A stretch of 64,000 nucleotides of DNA from Porticoccaceae bacterium. GTDB taxonomy: Bacteria > Pseudomonadota > Gammaproteobacteria > Pseudomonadales > Porticoccaceae. The stretch spans positions 1 through 64,000 of the forward strand of contig JALOAH010000009.1 in NCBI GenBank assembly GCA_023228865.1. The letters run 5' to 3'. Made by a program: the position numbers and the translations under genes. The notes under the pieces were generated by a model that saw only the letters and a program-made list of their open reading frames with translations, searched no databases and was not told the origin of the DNA. Of the stretch, positions 27,833 through 38,330 are shown piece by piece (positions within the stretch are counted from its first letter, which is position 1; every line of letters begins with the position of its first letter).

Positions 27833-28723
27833 TCATTCCATTGAAGGGCTTGCATGATCCAACTCGCGGTGGCGAACCTGAACGTAGGGATAATCCGCAG
27901 CGAAATGCCGCCACAGGCGATTGGCCAGATAGACAGAGCGGTGCTGACCGCCGGTGCAGCCGATGGCGATGGTCAGGTAGCTGCGATTGGTGGCGGCAAA
28001 GCGCGGCAGCCAACGGCTGAGAAAACCCACCAGATCGGCAAGCATGGCCGCCACTTCGACCTGGGATTCGAGAAAAACGATGACCTCGTGGTCGTTGCCG
28101 GTGAGTTGCCGCAGTTCCGGTTTCCAGTAGGGGTTGGGCAGGCTGCGAACGTCAAAAACAAAGTCGGCATCCAGGGGAACCCCGTGCTTGAAACCGAAGG
28201 AGGTAAAGAGAATGGCCATTTCGCCGTGGCTGTCGGGAACCGTCTGTTTTTTGATCAGATCCCGAAGCTGGTGGAGGGTCATATTGCTGGTATCGATCTG
28301 GCGGCTGGCGATGGCCACTATGGGGTCGAGCAGTTCCCTTTCCATGGCGAGCGCCTGGGGTAAATCCACCTGATCCGATGTCAGGGGGTGGCGGCGGCGG
28401 GTTTCACTGTAGCGACGCAACAAAATCGGTGTGCGGGCATCGAGAAAAAGTACTTCGCAGTCGACGCCGGACTCCCGCAACTGGTCGAGAATGTGCGGCA
28501 GTGGATCCAGTTTGCCGAGGAGGTTGCGGGCATCTATGCCCACGGCGATGCGGCTGACATTGCCCTTGGCCAGCTGCAATTCGGCAAATAGCGCGGGCAG
28601 CAGGTTGGCCGGCAGGTTGTCGATGCAGGTAAATCCCAGGTCTTCAAGGACATGGAGAGCGGTGCTCTTGCCGGAGCCAGAGCGCCCGCTGACAACCACT
28701 AACCTCATGTGCCCATTGGTCAT
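27833..28723 (-). CDS. rapZ: RNase adapter protein RapZ
   Basis: Nucleotide-binding protein that in enterics directs RNase E to the GlmZ small RNA and so tunes GlmS synthesis. The 296-residue protein has Walker A GRSGSGKSTALHVLEDLGF, the block SFGFKHGVPLDADFVFDVR and C-terminal IAIGCTGGQHRSVY. The ATG at 28723 overlaps the ptsN stop (ATGA), supporting coupled translation; an ATG five codons later matches the E. coli start equally well. Confidence 0.94.
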   Translation of the reverse strand: MTNGHMRLVVVSGRSGSGKSTALHVLEDLGFTCIDNLPANLLPALFAELQLAKGNVSRIAVGIDARNLLGKLDPLPHILDQLRESGVDCEVLFLDARTPILLRRYSETRRRHPLTSDQVDLPQALAMERELLDPIVAIASRQIDTSNMTLHQLRDLIKKQTVPDSHGEMAILFTSFGFKHGVPLDADFVFDVRSLPNPYWKPELRQLTGNDHEVIVFLESQVEVAAMLADLVGFLSRWLPRFAATNRSYLTIAIGCTGGQHRSVYLANRLWRHFAADYPYVQVRHRELDHASPSME

Positions 28724-29181
28724 GAAGGGTTTGGAGCTATAGCCAGATTGTAAAGTTCACGGTTGCTGGTGGCGCTGCGCAGCTTGTTGCGGTAGCTTTC
28801 TTCCTGCATAAGTTCGGCAATTGCGGAGAGGGCTTCCAGATGTTCCTGATTGTGTTCCTCGGGAACGATGAGGGCAAAGATTAAATCCACAGGCTCGCCA
28901 TCGATGGCGTCAAAATCCACTTTGTCGGTGAGTTTCAGAAGCGCCCCGGTGATCTCGGTGCAGTTTTTCACCCGGCAGTGGGGAATCGCTACGCCGTGAC
29001 CAATGCCAGTACTGCCGAGGCGCTCTCTCTCAAGGAGTTTTTGATAGATGGCATCCGCATCGCTGTGGCTGCCATCGGCATCATTGAGAAACGTTGACAG
29101 GTATTCCAAAACGCGTTTTTTGCTCACGCCCTGAACCTTGTACTGGCTGTGTTCAGGGCTGAGAATTTGTTCAATTTTCAT
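28720..29181 (-). CDS. ptsN: EIIA-Ntr regulatory phosphotransferase protein PtsN
   Basis: A 153-residue EIIA domain of the fructose/mannitol type. The phosphorylated histidine lies in the signature GIGHGVAIPHCRV. PtsN receives phosphate from NPr and acts as a regulator of potassium and nitrogen metabolism and envelope functions. It sits between hpf and rapZ with a 9-base gap and a 4-base overlap, in the canonical rpoN-hpf-ptsN-rapZ-ptsO order. Confidence 0.95.
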   Translation of the reverse strand: MKIEQILSPEHSQYKVQGVSKKRVLEYLSTFLNDADGSHSDADAIYQKLLERERLGSTGIGHGVAIPHCRVKNCTEITGALLKLTDKVDFDAIDGEPVDLIFALIVPEEHNQEHLEALSAIAELMQEESYRNKLRSATSNRELYNLAIAPNPS

Positions 29182-29190
29182 AAAGTACGA

Positions 29191-29478
29191 TTAGTGACCC
29201 CGGTGTTTTTCCTTGTGCTTGATGAGCTGGCGATCAAGCTTGTCGGTGAGGCTGTCGATGGCGGCATAAAGATCTTCGTGTTCAGCGTTGGCAAATAATT
29301 CGCCGCCTGTGACATGGATGGTGGCTTCTGCTTTCTGAATCAGCTTGTCCACGGAAAGGATGACATTGGTGGTGGTGATGCTGTCGTTGTGTTTTTCCAG
29401 GCGCGATAGTTTGCTGATTACATAATCGCGAATGGCGTCAGTGATGTCGAGGTGATGTCCACTGATGTTGAGTTGCAT
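29191..29478 (-). CDS. hpf: Ribosome hibernation promoting factor (short HPF)
   Basis: A 95-residue protein of the short HPF class, starting MQLNISGHHLDITDAIRDYV with the conserved basic end KLDRQLIKHKEKHRGH. It binds the decoding centre of idle ribosomes and promotes 100S dimers in stationary phase. It follows rpoN by 45 bases; no C-terminal dimerisation domain of the long form is present. Confidence 0.94.
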   Translation of the reverse strand: MQLNISGHHLDITDAIRDYVISKLSRLEKHNDSITTTNVILSVDKLIQKAEATIHVTGGELFANAEHEDLYAAIDSLTDKLDRQLIKHKEKHRGH

Positions 29479-29523
29479 TGTTGCGCTCCTTTTGTAGTAC
29501 AGAAAGGTAAAAAGTACAGAAGT

Positions 29524-30969
29524 TTAAGTGCAAGCCACTTGTTTAAAGCGCTTGCGTTCGCTCGAAGTGGGAATGCCCATGGCCTCCCGGTATTTCGCGA
29601 CTGTGCGCCGGGCAACCTGAATACCTTTGTCGTCAAAAAGGTCGGCGATTTTGTTGTCGCTCAGGGGTTTGCTCGGATTTTCCTCGGCAATCATTTTTTT
29701 CAGCATAGCGCGAATTGCCGTCGACGAACACTCGCCCCCGGCGTTGGTGCTGACATGACTGGAGAAGAAGTATTTAAGTTCGAAGACTCCCTGGGGAGTA
29801 TCCAGATATTTCTGTGTGGTGACGCGAGAAATTGTCGATTCGTGCAATTCAAGGCGTTCGGCGATGTCGGCGAGAATCATAGGCTTCATGGCTTCGGGGC
29901 CGTGCTCAAGAAAGCTTCTCTGCATTTCGACGATACAGGTGGCCACCCTCAACAGGGTTTCGTTGCGACTCTCGAGGCTGCGCAGAAACCAGCGGGCTTC
30001 CTGCAGCTGGTTGCGCAGAAAGGTGTTGTCGTCGCTGTTGTCGGCTCGTCTCACCAAATCGGCATATTGCTGGTTGATGCTGATTTTGGGCGTTATATCG
30101 GAATTCAGCGTCACATACCAGACGCCCAGGTGTTTCTGTACCCGCGCATCGGGAACCACATACTCCGCTTCCGTATTGCTGATCTGTTCACCGGGTTTGG
30201 GGTTGAGGGTTTGCACCAGGCGAATGGCTTCGTTGAGGGCTTCCTGGTCGTAACCGGTTTTTTTGCGCAGCTGGTTAAAGTCTCTGGCGGCCACCAGTTC
30301 CAAATGCTCTGTCACCAATGTAATGGCTTCGACAAGATAGGGAGTGTCCCGGGTGAACTGCCTGAGCTGGATAAGCAGGCATTCCTGAAGGCTGGTGGCG
30401 GCGATCCCCGGAGGGTCGAACTGCTGGACGCGGTGGAGCACGGCGACAATTTCGTCGAGGTCTATGTCGAGGCCGGCAAAGGATTCGTGCAGTTCCTCAA
30501 GGGGCGCCGTCATAAAGCCCTGGTCGTTGATGGCGTCGATGATGGATTCGGCGATCAAGCGATCCTTGTCGGTCATCGGGGTCAGATTTAGCTGCCAGTA
30601 GAGATGATCCCAGAGGGAGTCGGTGACGGAGTGGAAGCTGTCGAAATCTCTGGTTTCCCCCTGGTTTTGGCTGGAGCCGGGGGCGGTTGGATAAATGTCA
30701 TCCCAGCGGGCGTCGACGGGCAACTCTTCAGGAATAGGGGCGTCGTCCCAGGTTTTGTCGACGGTCATGGGGTCTTCGCCGGACTGGCTGTCAACGGGCT
30801 CGGGCTGTTCCAGCTCTTCAGAGAGTTCAAGGAGAGGATTGGAATAAAGCGCCTGTTGTATTTCCTGTTGCAGATCCAGGGAAGAGAGTTGCAGCAATTT
30901 TATGGCTTGCTGTAGCTGCGGGGTCATCGTCAGCTGCTGGCCAATCTTTAATTGCAGGTTTTGTCTCAT
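29524..30969 (-). CDS. rpoN: RNA polymerase sigma-54 factor RpoN
   Basis: Alternative sigma factor requiring enhancer-binding activators. From the family start MRQNLQLKIGQQLTMTPQLQ the protein has 481 residues: glutamine-rich region I (1-50), acidic region II (about 55-110), core-binding region (about 120-330), and the C-terminal RpoN box ARRTVAKYREAMGIP. The open frame extends 22 codons upstream, but those residues are not part of the family. It follows lptB after 150 bp. Confidence 0.96.
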   Translation of the reverse strand: MRQNLQLKIGQQLTMTPQLQQAIKLLQLSSLDLQQEIQQALYSNPLLELSEELEQPEPVDSQSGEDPMTVDKTWDDAPIPEELPVDARWDDIYPTAPGSSQNQGETRDFDSFHSVTDSLWDHLYWQLNLTPMTDKDRLIAESIIDAINDQGFMTAPLEELHESFAGLDIDLDEIVAVLHRVQQFDPPGIAATSLQECLLIQLRQFTRDTPYLVEAITLVTEHLELVAARDFNQLRKKTGYDQEALNEAIRLVQTLNPKPGEQISNTEAEYVVPDARVQKHLGVWYVTLNSDITPKISINQQYADLVRRADNSDDNTFLRNQLQEARWFLRSLESRNETLLRVATCIVEMQRSFLEHGPEAMKPMILADIAERLELHESTISRVTTQKYLDTPQGVFELKYFFSSHVSTNAGGECSSTAIRAMLKKMIAEENPSKPLSDNKIADLFDDKGIQVARRTVAKYREAMGIPTSSERKRFKQVACT

Positions 30970-31119
30970 TGAATCACTACGGCAAGGTGGAACATCTGTT
31001 ACCGCCAGTGTAGCTTTGCCGATGACGACAAGCAATCATTGGCTCTTGCGGATAGCAAAAAATATGCCTGAATCCGCAAGCGCCCCTGGCGAGACAATGT
31101 TTTTCATGGCATTGAAAAA

Positions 31120-31845
31120 TTACAGGGTGAAATTCTCGCCGAGATAGATTTTGCGAACCAGCGGATCGGCAAGAACTTCCCTGGAAGAACCTTTGGCGAT
31201 TACCCTGCCTTCGCCAACAATATAGGCGGTTTCACAGATGTCGAGGGTTTCGCGAACATTGTGGTCGGTGATCAAAACCCCGATTCCCTTGTCTTTGAGG
31301 TGGCGGATAATCATTTTGATATCGTTCACCGATATGGGGTCGACCCCGGCAAAAGGCTCATCGAGGAGGATAAATTGAGGTTCAATGGCCAGCGCTCGAG
31401 CAATTTCCACCCGCCGCCGCTCGCCGCCGGAAAGGCTGACGCCCAGGGATTTGCGCAAGTGGGCAATGTGAAATTCCTGCAGCAGGGTGTCGAGGCGTTC
31501 AAGTCTGCCAGCGCGGTCGAGATCCTTGCGGGTCTGCAGAATGGCGAGAATATTGTCCTCGACGCTGAGTTTGCGAAATACCGACGCTTCCTGAGGCAAA
31601 TAGCCAATCCCCGCCCTGCCGCGGCCGTGCATGGAGAGGTGGGTGATTTCTTTGTTGTCGATAAAGACGCTGCCGCTATCTTCGTGAACCAGCCCCACAA
31701 TCATGTAAAAGCAGGTGGTTTTGCCCGCACCGTTGGGGCCGAGCAGGCCGACGATCTGGCCGCTGTTCACTTCCAGGGAGACATCGATGATCACGGGGCG
31801 TTTTTTGTAACTTTTAGCCAGGTGAGTGGCGCGAAGCACGGCCAT
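31120..31845 (-). CDS. lptB: LPS export ABC transporter ATPase LptB
   Basis: A 241-residue ABC ATPase that powers extraction of LPS from the inner membrane with LptFG. Walker [17 protein letters not shown], signature [15 protein letters not shown] and Walker [14 protein letters not shown] are all intact. Its ATG shares one base with the lptA stop region, showing tight coupling in lptC-lptA-lptB. Confidence 0.96.
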   Translation of the reverse strand: MAVLRATHLAKSYKKRPVIIDVSLEVNSGQIVGLLGPNGAGKTTCFYMIVGLVHEDSGSVFIDNKEITHLSMHGRGRAGIGYLPQEASVFRKLSVEDNILAILQTRKDLDRAGRLERLDTLLQEFHIAHLRKSLGVSLSGGERRRVEIARALAIEPQFILLDEPFAGVDPISVNDIKMIIRHLKDKGIGVLITDHNVRETLDICETAYIVGEGRVIAKGSSREVLADPLVRKIYLGENFTL

Positions 31846-32366
31846 CAGAAGGCCTCCTGCTGCTGGCTGGGAGGAATAACCATGCGCACCCGGTCATTGC
31901 TGTCGTCACCGCCTTTGGCGCGAATGATTTCCTGTTTGAGGTCGTAGTCAATACGTTCGCCGCTGAGGGTGCTTTCGTCCTGAACCAGGCTGGCATTTTT
32001 TTGCAGCACGATGATATCGGTCTCCAGGTTGTACTCGATGGTGTTGCCCTTGGCGATAACCAGGGGGGAGTCTGCCTTTGGCTGTTGCTGGAACTGCGCA
32101 GGCGTGCCGATGCAGACGATGCGGCTGACCTTCTTGCCCGTGTTGTAAATGCTGACCTTGTCGGCACGAATCAAAATACTGCCCTGGCGAATGGTGACGT
32201 CGCCCTCGTACACCGTCAGGCCTTTGGGATCGTTCCGCAGGGCTTCTCGAGCCTGGATTTCAATGGCCTGATTGCGGTCTTCCGGCAGTGCCGCGACCAG
32301 GGGGCTGGCCAATGCCAGGCAGAGGAGCATTAGCGCTGGTTTGAGGGGGTGGCGATTATTGGCCAT
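31845..32366 (-). CDS. lptA: LPS transport periplasmic protein LptA
   Basis: A 173-residue periplasmic OstA-like protein with an N-terminal signal peptide ([17 protein letters not shown]). The body has the beta-jellyroll pattern [20 protein letters not shown]. LptA forms the bridge from LptC to LptD for LPS crossing the periplasm. It overlaps lptC by 11 bases. Confidence 0.93.
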   Translation of the reverse strand: MANNRHPLKPALMLLCLALASPLVAALPEDRNQAIEIQAREALRNDPKGLTVYEGDVTIRQGSILIRADKVSIYNTGKKVSRIVCIGTPAQFQQQPKADSPLVIAKGNTIEYNLETDIIVLQKNASLVQDESTLSGERIDYDLKQEIIRAKGGDDSNDRVRMVIPPSQQQEAF

Positions 32367-32922
32367 GGTATTTGCTCTCGACGTTGGCCAGTAAGCGGTA
32401 GATTTCGGTGCTGAAATTGGCTTCCATTCCTGTTCCCGTGGTGATGCCCTGGGGGCTGCTCAGCTTTACCGGTGACGCTGTTTCGGCGGTATTGTTTTCC
32501 GGGGTATAGCTGATATCGGAGGTAAAAAGTTCGTTGAGGCCGGTCGCGGTTGTTTGCCACGCATAAACATTGCCGATCAGCAATATAAGCTCGCCGCCGC
32601 TGGTGCTGCGAGCCGCCTCGGCGGTCATTTGCCAGGGTTCCAGGCCTGTTGGCGATTTGCGTGCAATCAGGTTGGGGCTTTGCAGCTCAAAGCGGTTGTC
32701 CCTGCTGTAGTAAAGCCCTGTGGTTGCTGTCAGCAAGTACCCGCGGTTGCCGTCTTCGTCGAACTTGATGGTGCTGGTGTTGTGCATATAACTGTCGGCG
32801 CTGGGCAGTGACTCCAGTTTGGTTTTTTTGCTCTTGAAAAAGAACTCCGGTGGCGAGTCCCAGAGCAGTACGGAAACCCAGGTTACGGCAATCAGTGAGA
32901 GAAAAAATAACAGGTTTTTCAT
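32356..32922 (-). CDS. lptC: LPS export protein LptC
   Basis: A 188-residue bitopic protein: one N-terminal transmembrane helix (LLFFLSLIAVTWVSVLLW) and a periplasmic beta-jellyroll domain. It receives LPS from LptBFG and hands it to LptA. Its ATG forms an ATGA overlap with a short upstream frame that may be the tail of a lost kdsC gene. Confidence 0.9.
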   Translation of the reverse strand: MKNLLFFLSLIAVTWVSVLLWDSPPEFFFKSKKTKLESLPSADSYMHNTSTIKFDEDGNRGYLLTATTGLYYSRDNRFELQSPNLIARKSPTGLEPWQMTAEAARSTSGGELILLIGNVYAWQTTATGLNELFTSDISYTPENNTAETASPVKLSSPQGITTGTGMEANFSTEIYRLLANVESKYHGQ

Positions 32923-33029
32923 GGCTTGACCCTGTTGTTTTCTTCGGGTTGTCTGCGCTCGCCGCGCACCACTTCACAGATTTGGTGAAGTATAACGGCA
33001 AGGGCGCTGGCGGGGTCTACAGGGAGCAA
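32919..33029 (-). pseudogene. kdsC: Possible kdsC C-terminal remnant (36 codons)
   Basis: In the 120-bp gap between kdsD and lptC, a TTG at 33029 preceded by AGAGGA opens a 36-codon frame ending in an ATGA overlap with lptC, the junction usual for kdsC-lptC. Its middle, LHQICEVVRGERR, weakly resembles the last helix of KDO-8-phosphate phosphatase (VREVCELIxxA). The HAD catalytic motifs are all absent. The alternatives are a short leader peptide coupling translation into lptC, or a chance frame. No KdsC gene is elsewhere in the window. Confidence 0.4.
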
Positions 33030-33042
33030 ACCAATTTCCTCT

Positions 33043-34014
33043 TTAAATGATACCGGCACGGAGAATGTCGTGCATATGAATGACACCTATGGGGCGGTGT
33101 TCGCTGTCTTCAACCACCAGGGCGGTAATTTTACTGTTTTCCATAATGCCGAGGGCTTCGGCGGCAAGCATATTGCGATTGACGGTTTTACAATTTCTGG
33201 TCATTGCCTGGCCAACGCTGGCGGTATTGATGTCAACGGCGTGATCCAGGGCGCGGCGCAGGTCGCCGTCGGTAAATACGCCGAGCAATTCGCCACAGTC
33301 GTTGATCACAGTGGTCATACCAAAGCCCTTCTGGGTCATTTCCAGCAGGGCATTGCGCAGCGGTGTGTCTTCCCGAACCCGCGGCAGGGAGTCGCCACTG
33401 TGCATAATATCCTCTGTTTTGAGGAGCAATTTGCGGCCGAGCGCGCCACCAGGATGGGAAAAGGCAAAGTCTTCGGCAGTAAAGCCTTTCGCTTCCAGCA
33501 GTGCGATGGCGAGGGCGTCTCCCATCACCAGAGTCACAGTGGTACTGGTGGTTGGCGCCAGATCCAAAGGACAGGCCTCCTGGCTGACGCTGATATCGAG
33601 CCAGGCGTCTGCAGCTTTGCCGAGGGGGGATTCTCTGTTGCCGGTCATGCTGATCAGGGGCACCCCCAGGCGCTTGATCAGGGGCAGCAGGGTGACCACT
33701 TCTGCGGTGCTGCCCGAGCTGGAAATCGCCATGACGACATCGGCTTTGGTCAACATGCCGAGATCGCCGTGGCTCGCTTCGCCGGGATGGACAAAAAAGG
33801 CTGGCGACCCTGTGCTGGCGAGGGTGGCGGCAATTTTTCGGCCAATATGCCCGGATTTGCCCATGCCGGTAACAATAATTCTGCCCTGGCAGGCCATCAT
33901 TAACTCACAGGCATGGCTGAAGCTGGCGCCTATGCGCTTTTCCAGGCAGGCGACGGCTTCAGCCTCCAGCTTGATCGTCCTTATGCCAGAGCTGATAAAA
34001 TCAGTGTGGGTCAT
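33043..34014 (-). CDS. kdsD: D-arabinose 5-phosphate isomerase KdsD
   Basis: Interconverts ribulose 5-phosphate and arabinose 5-phosphate, the first step to KDO. The 323-residue protein has a SIS sugar isomerase domain (about 35-180; GMGKSGHIGRKIAATLASTG, then AISSSGSTAEV) and two CBS domains (about 205-323). Members with this KpsF/GutQ layout near the lpt genes are KdsD. kdsC, which normally follows, is missing. Confidence 0.94.
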   Translation of the reverse strand: MTHTDFISSGIRTIKLEAEAVACLEKRIGASFSHACELMMACQGRIIVTGMGKSGHIGRKIAATLASTGSPAFFVHPGEASHGDLGMLTKADVVMAISSSGSTAEVVTLLPLIKRLGVPLISMTGNRESPLGKAADAWLDISVSQEACPLDLAPTTSTTVTLVMGDALAIALLEAKGFTAEDFAFSHPGGALGRKLLLKTEDIMHSGDSLPRVREDTPLRNALLEMTQKGFGMTTVINDCGELLGVFTDGDLRRALDHAVDINTASVGQAMTRNCKTVNRNMLAAEALGIMENSKITALVVEDSEHRPIGVIHMHDILRAGII

Positions 34015-34066
34015 GGTGACTGTTCCTGGGAATCAAAAGCCATTATAACCGCCGTCGCGCCTCTGG

Positions 34067-35038
34067 TCAGCCTGCGCCGGGTATTAACCACAAGCCATAG
34101 GCAAAATAGAGCGCCAGCAAGGTTATTCCCACGGGCTTGCCGAGGGTTTTTGTGTGTTTTTTTTGTGCCAGCATCACTGCTATAAAGAGCAGGATGGTCA
34201 TGATGGCCAGGGCGACAAAATCCCGGTAAAACACTTCCGGGCCAAGATTCAGGGGGGCAATAGCCCCGGCGATTGGCATAACCACCATCAGGTTGAAGAG
34301 GTTTGAGCCAAAGATATTGCCAATGGCAATGTCGTGGTGGCCGCGAAGGGCGCTCATTGCCGAGGCCGCCAGTTCCGGCAGGCTGGTGCCAATGGCGACG
34401 ATGGTCAGACCGATGACCAGTTCGCTAATTCCCGCTTCTCTGGCCACCGTTGTCGCGCCCCATACCAATACTTCCGAGCTGGCGAGAAGGGCGCCGAGTC
34501 CTGTGATCAGCCACAGCAGTGCGGCGCTGGTGGTAATTGCCGGAATATCCTCTCCTTCCTCAAGTTCTTCGGGGGAGGGGTGGTGTTTTTTGTATTTTAC
34601 AGTGAGCCAAACCAGGGGAACCACAGCCAATAAGAGCGGCAGCGATTCCCCTCTGCGCAGTTGTCCGTCAAAGAGGATTATTCCCGCCAGAGCTGTAATC
34701 ACCAGTAGTGCCGAACCCTCCTGGGTGAGCAGGTGCCTCTGGGTGGGCAGGGGCGCAATAATGGCGGTAAGGCCAAGAACAAGGCCAATATTGGCGAGAT
34801 TGGAGCCCAGAGCATTGCCGACGGCGAGCTGCCCGGCGCCCTTGAGAGCGGCATTGATCGAGACAATGATTTCCGGCGCCGAGGTGCCAATGGAAACAAT
34901 GGTCAGGCCGATAACCAGAGGCGATACGCCCAGGTTCCGTGCTGCGCCAGCGCTCCCTGAGACAAAGCGATCTGCCCCCCAGACCAGTCCGGCAAGGCCG
35001 AGAAGAATGGCTGCAAAGGCTGGGATTGTAGTTTCCAT
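34067..35038 (-). CDS. yrbG: Sodium/calcium exchanger family protein YrbG
   Basis: Inner-membrane CaCA-type antiporter with about ten transmembrane helices in two inverted halves. Each half has the ion-binding alpha repeat: SIGTSAPEIIVSINAAL in the first, AIGTSLPELAASAMSAL in the second. An acidic cytoplasmic loop (SPEELEEGEDIP) separates them. The ATG at 35038 is preferred over a TTG five codons upstream. In E. coli and Pseudomonas yrbG heads the kdsD-lpt transcript and diverges from mlaFEDCB, as it does here from the shortened mla locus. Confidence 0.9.
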   Translation of the reverse strand: METTIPAFAAILLGLAGLVWGADRFVSGSAGAARNLGVSPLVIGLTIVSIGTSAPEIIVSINAALKGAGQLAVGNALGSNLANIGLVLGLTAIIAPLPTQRHLLTQEGSALLVITALAGIILFDGQLRRGESLPLLLAVVPLVWLTVKYKKHHPSPEELEEGEDIPAITTSAALLWLITGLGALLASSEVLVWGATTVAREAGISELVIGLTIVAIGTSLPELAASAMSALRGHHDIAIGNIFGSNLFNLMVVMPIAGAIAPLNLGPEVFYRDFVALAIMTILLFIAVMLAQKKHTKTLGKPVGITLLALYFAYGLWLIPGAG

Positions 35039-35309
35039 GGGGATGGCGACCAACGTTTATCTCTTCGAGGGGCAATGGTATAGTGCGCACCCGCGAATGT
35101 CAGTAGTTGTGACAGTCTGATGGCAGCTGCTGTGCCGTTGCAAAAGGGCACTTTTGCCCAGGTTGTGCTGTCAAAGTCGGAACCAAACCGTTATGCCCTG
35201 GTTGTTGCCGTTCACGGCCTTGAGAGGTGATCGGTTTGGCTGTTTCGCTATTTGGCCATGATAGCTACAGATTGTTGGCCAACAGATTTTGGAGATTGAG
35301 GGGATAGCC

Positions 35310-35957
35310 ATGAAGATGCTCAAGTTGTATGCCTATGTCATTGTATGCCTTTTCGCGTTTGCGTCTGTTTCCCACGGCTCGGCGCAGGCGGTTATGGCGC
35401 CCGACAAACTGGTTGAAGATGTGACTGAGACATTGCTGAACGATATTGCCGTCTACCGGGATGCGCTCAACAAGGCGGGCAACGCAACTGAGGAAGCGCG
35501 CTTGCTGAGCCAGTTTTATGACACTCTGGGGGCGACGCTGGAGCCGGTGATCGATTTTAACTGGATCTCCCTCAATGTCATGGGGTCGTACCGCAAGCAG
35601 GCGACTGCAGGGCAGCGCAAGCGGTTTCGCGAGGTGTTTACCCGCAGTCTGGTGGAAACCTATGGCCGGGGGCTGCTGACCTACAGCGACGAGAAAATTA
35701 TCGTCCATCCCCTCGATGGGGCGGAGCAGAACAAGCGCAAAGTCACTGTCATTCAGGAAATCAAAGGGGTTGATAAAACCTATCCCCTGCTTTACAGCAT
35801 GGGTTTAAATAGAAACGGCGACTGGAAAGTTATCAATGTGATTATTAATGGTATCAACCTGGGAACAACGTTTCGCAACCAGTTTGTCCAGGCCGCCGAA
35901 AAATACAATGGCGATGTCGATAAGGTGATCGAAAACTGGTCAATATCCCAGGGCTGA
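35310..35957 (+). CDS. mlaC: Phospholipid-binding protein MlaC
   Basis: Periplasmic carrier of the Mla pathway that shuttles phospholipid between the outer membrane and the MlaFEDB complex. The 215-residue protein has a signal peptide (LYAYVIVCLFAFASVSHGSAQA) split here as about residues 5-26, followed by the MlaC/Ttg2D fold with GSYRKQATAGQRKRF and NGDWKVINVIINGINLG. A GAGGGG site precedes the ATG at 35310. The usual upstream mlaF, mlaE and mlaD and the following mlaB are absent; ibaG follows directly. Confidence 0.92.
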   Translation: MKMLKLYAYVIVCLFAFASVSHGSAQAVMAPDKLVEDVTETLLNDIAVYRDALNKAGNATEEARLLSQFYDTLGATLEPVIDFNWISLNVMGSYRKQATAGQRKRFREVFTRSLVETYGRGLLTYSDEKIIVHPLDGAEQNKRKVTVIQEIKGVDKTYPLLYSMGLNRNGDWKVINVIINGINLGTTFRNQFVQAAEKYNGDVDKVIENWSISQG

Positions 35958-35995
35958 TCACCTGGGGAAATTCACGTTTTATCAATGGGGCAACT

Positions 35996-36232
35996 ATGGA
36001 AATAGCAGAAATCAAAGCCATTCTTGAGGCAGATCTGCCGGATTGTACAATCGAAGTCAGTGGTGACGGCAGACATTTTGACGTGCTGGTGGTTGGCGAT
36101 GTCTTTGACGGCGCTCGCACCATCAAGCGCCAGCAGATGATTTATGGCATTCTCAACAGTCATATTGCCTCGGGCAGCATTCACGCTGTTAACATGAAGC
36201 TCTACACCCGTGGCGAGTGGGCAGCCCGCTAA
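35996..36232 (+). CDS. ibaG: BolA family protein IbaG
   Basis: A 78-residue BolA-like protein. The sequence VSGDGRHFDVLVVGDVFDG and KRQQMIYGIL are typical of IbaG (YrbA), which with monothiol glutaredoxin forms a [2Fe-2S] complex. It stands between mlaC and murA, its usual place next to murA. Confidence 0.92.
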   Translation: MEIAEIKAILEADLPDCTIEVSGDGRHFDVLVVGDVFDGARTIKRQQMIYGILNSHIASGSIHAVNMKLYTRGEWAAR

Positions 36233-36363
36233 GAGCTGGCGCCCGCTCGCCCAGAAGCGCAGCTTGCGGTGAAGAACAGCTAAAAATGCCCATGTGCGCC
36301 CTGGACGCGCCGCTTTTTCACTGTTCTTTGCCGATAGCCGACCACCGCTGGCGACCAGCGTAA

Positions 36364-37688
<1,325 letters not shown>

Positions 37689-37689
<1 letters not shown>

Positions 37690-38321
37690 TGACAATGTTG
37701 ACGATTGCTCTCACCAAAGGCCGGATTCTCAAGGAAACCCTGCCGCTGCTGGCGCGGGCGGGAATCTCTCCGGTAGAGGATATTTCCGCCAGCCGCAAGC
37801 TGGTTTTTGACACCAACCTCGACAATGTGCGCCTCCTCATTCTGCGGGGTTCCGACGTGCCCACCTATGTGCAATACGGCGCCGCCGACATGGGGGTTTC
37901 CGGCAAGGACACTTTGATGGAGCACGGCGGCAGTGATATTTATGAGCCCCTGGATCTCGGCATTGCCCGCTGCAAACTGATGACAGCTGCGGTAGCGGGA
38001 AGCCGGGTGCGCTCCGGCCGTATTCGTGTGGCGACAAAGTATGTCAACATTGCCCGGCGCTACTATGCGGAACAGGGGCGCCAGGCGGATATGATCAAGC
38101 TCTATGGCGCCATGGAGCTGGCGCCGATCATGGCGCTGGCGGACGAAATTGTCGATATCGTCGACACCGGCAATACCCTGAAGGCCAATGGCCTCGAAGC
38201 CCGGGAAACCATTGCCGATATCAGTTCCCGCATTATCGTCAATCGCGCGGCCATGAAGAAAAAACACCAGCTTATTCAACCTTTGCTGGACAAACTCGCC
38301 GCCGCAGTGACGGCGGGCTGA
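37689..38321 (+). CDS. hisG: ATP phosphoribosyltransferase HisG, short form
   Basis: First enzyme of histidine synthesis. At 210 residues it is the short form, which lacks the C-terminal regulatory domain and requires HisZ as partner; hisZ is not in this window. Signature blocks are [27 protein letters not shown] and the PRPP site [17 protein letters not shown]. It overlaps murA by one base and is followed by hisD after 9 bases. An ATG two codons in (37695) is an alternative start. Confidence 0.96.
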
Positions 38322-38330
38322 GGTATTGCT

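Noticed and set aside
29452..30591. 379-codon plus-strand frame opposite rpoN
   Set aside because: Antisense shadow with no recognisable domain; rpoN on the other strand is unambiguous.
35120..35230. 36-codon ATG frame between yrbG and mlaC
   Set aside because: It does not resemble any Mla protein remnant, lacks a ribosome-binding site, and its length is expected by chance.
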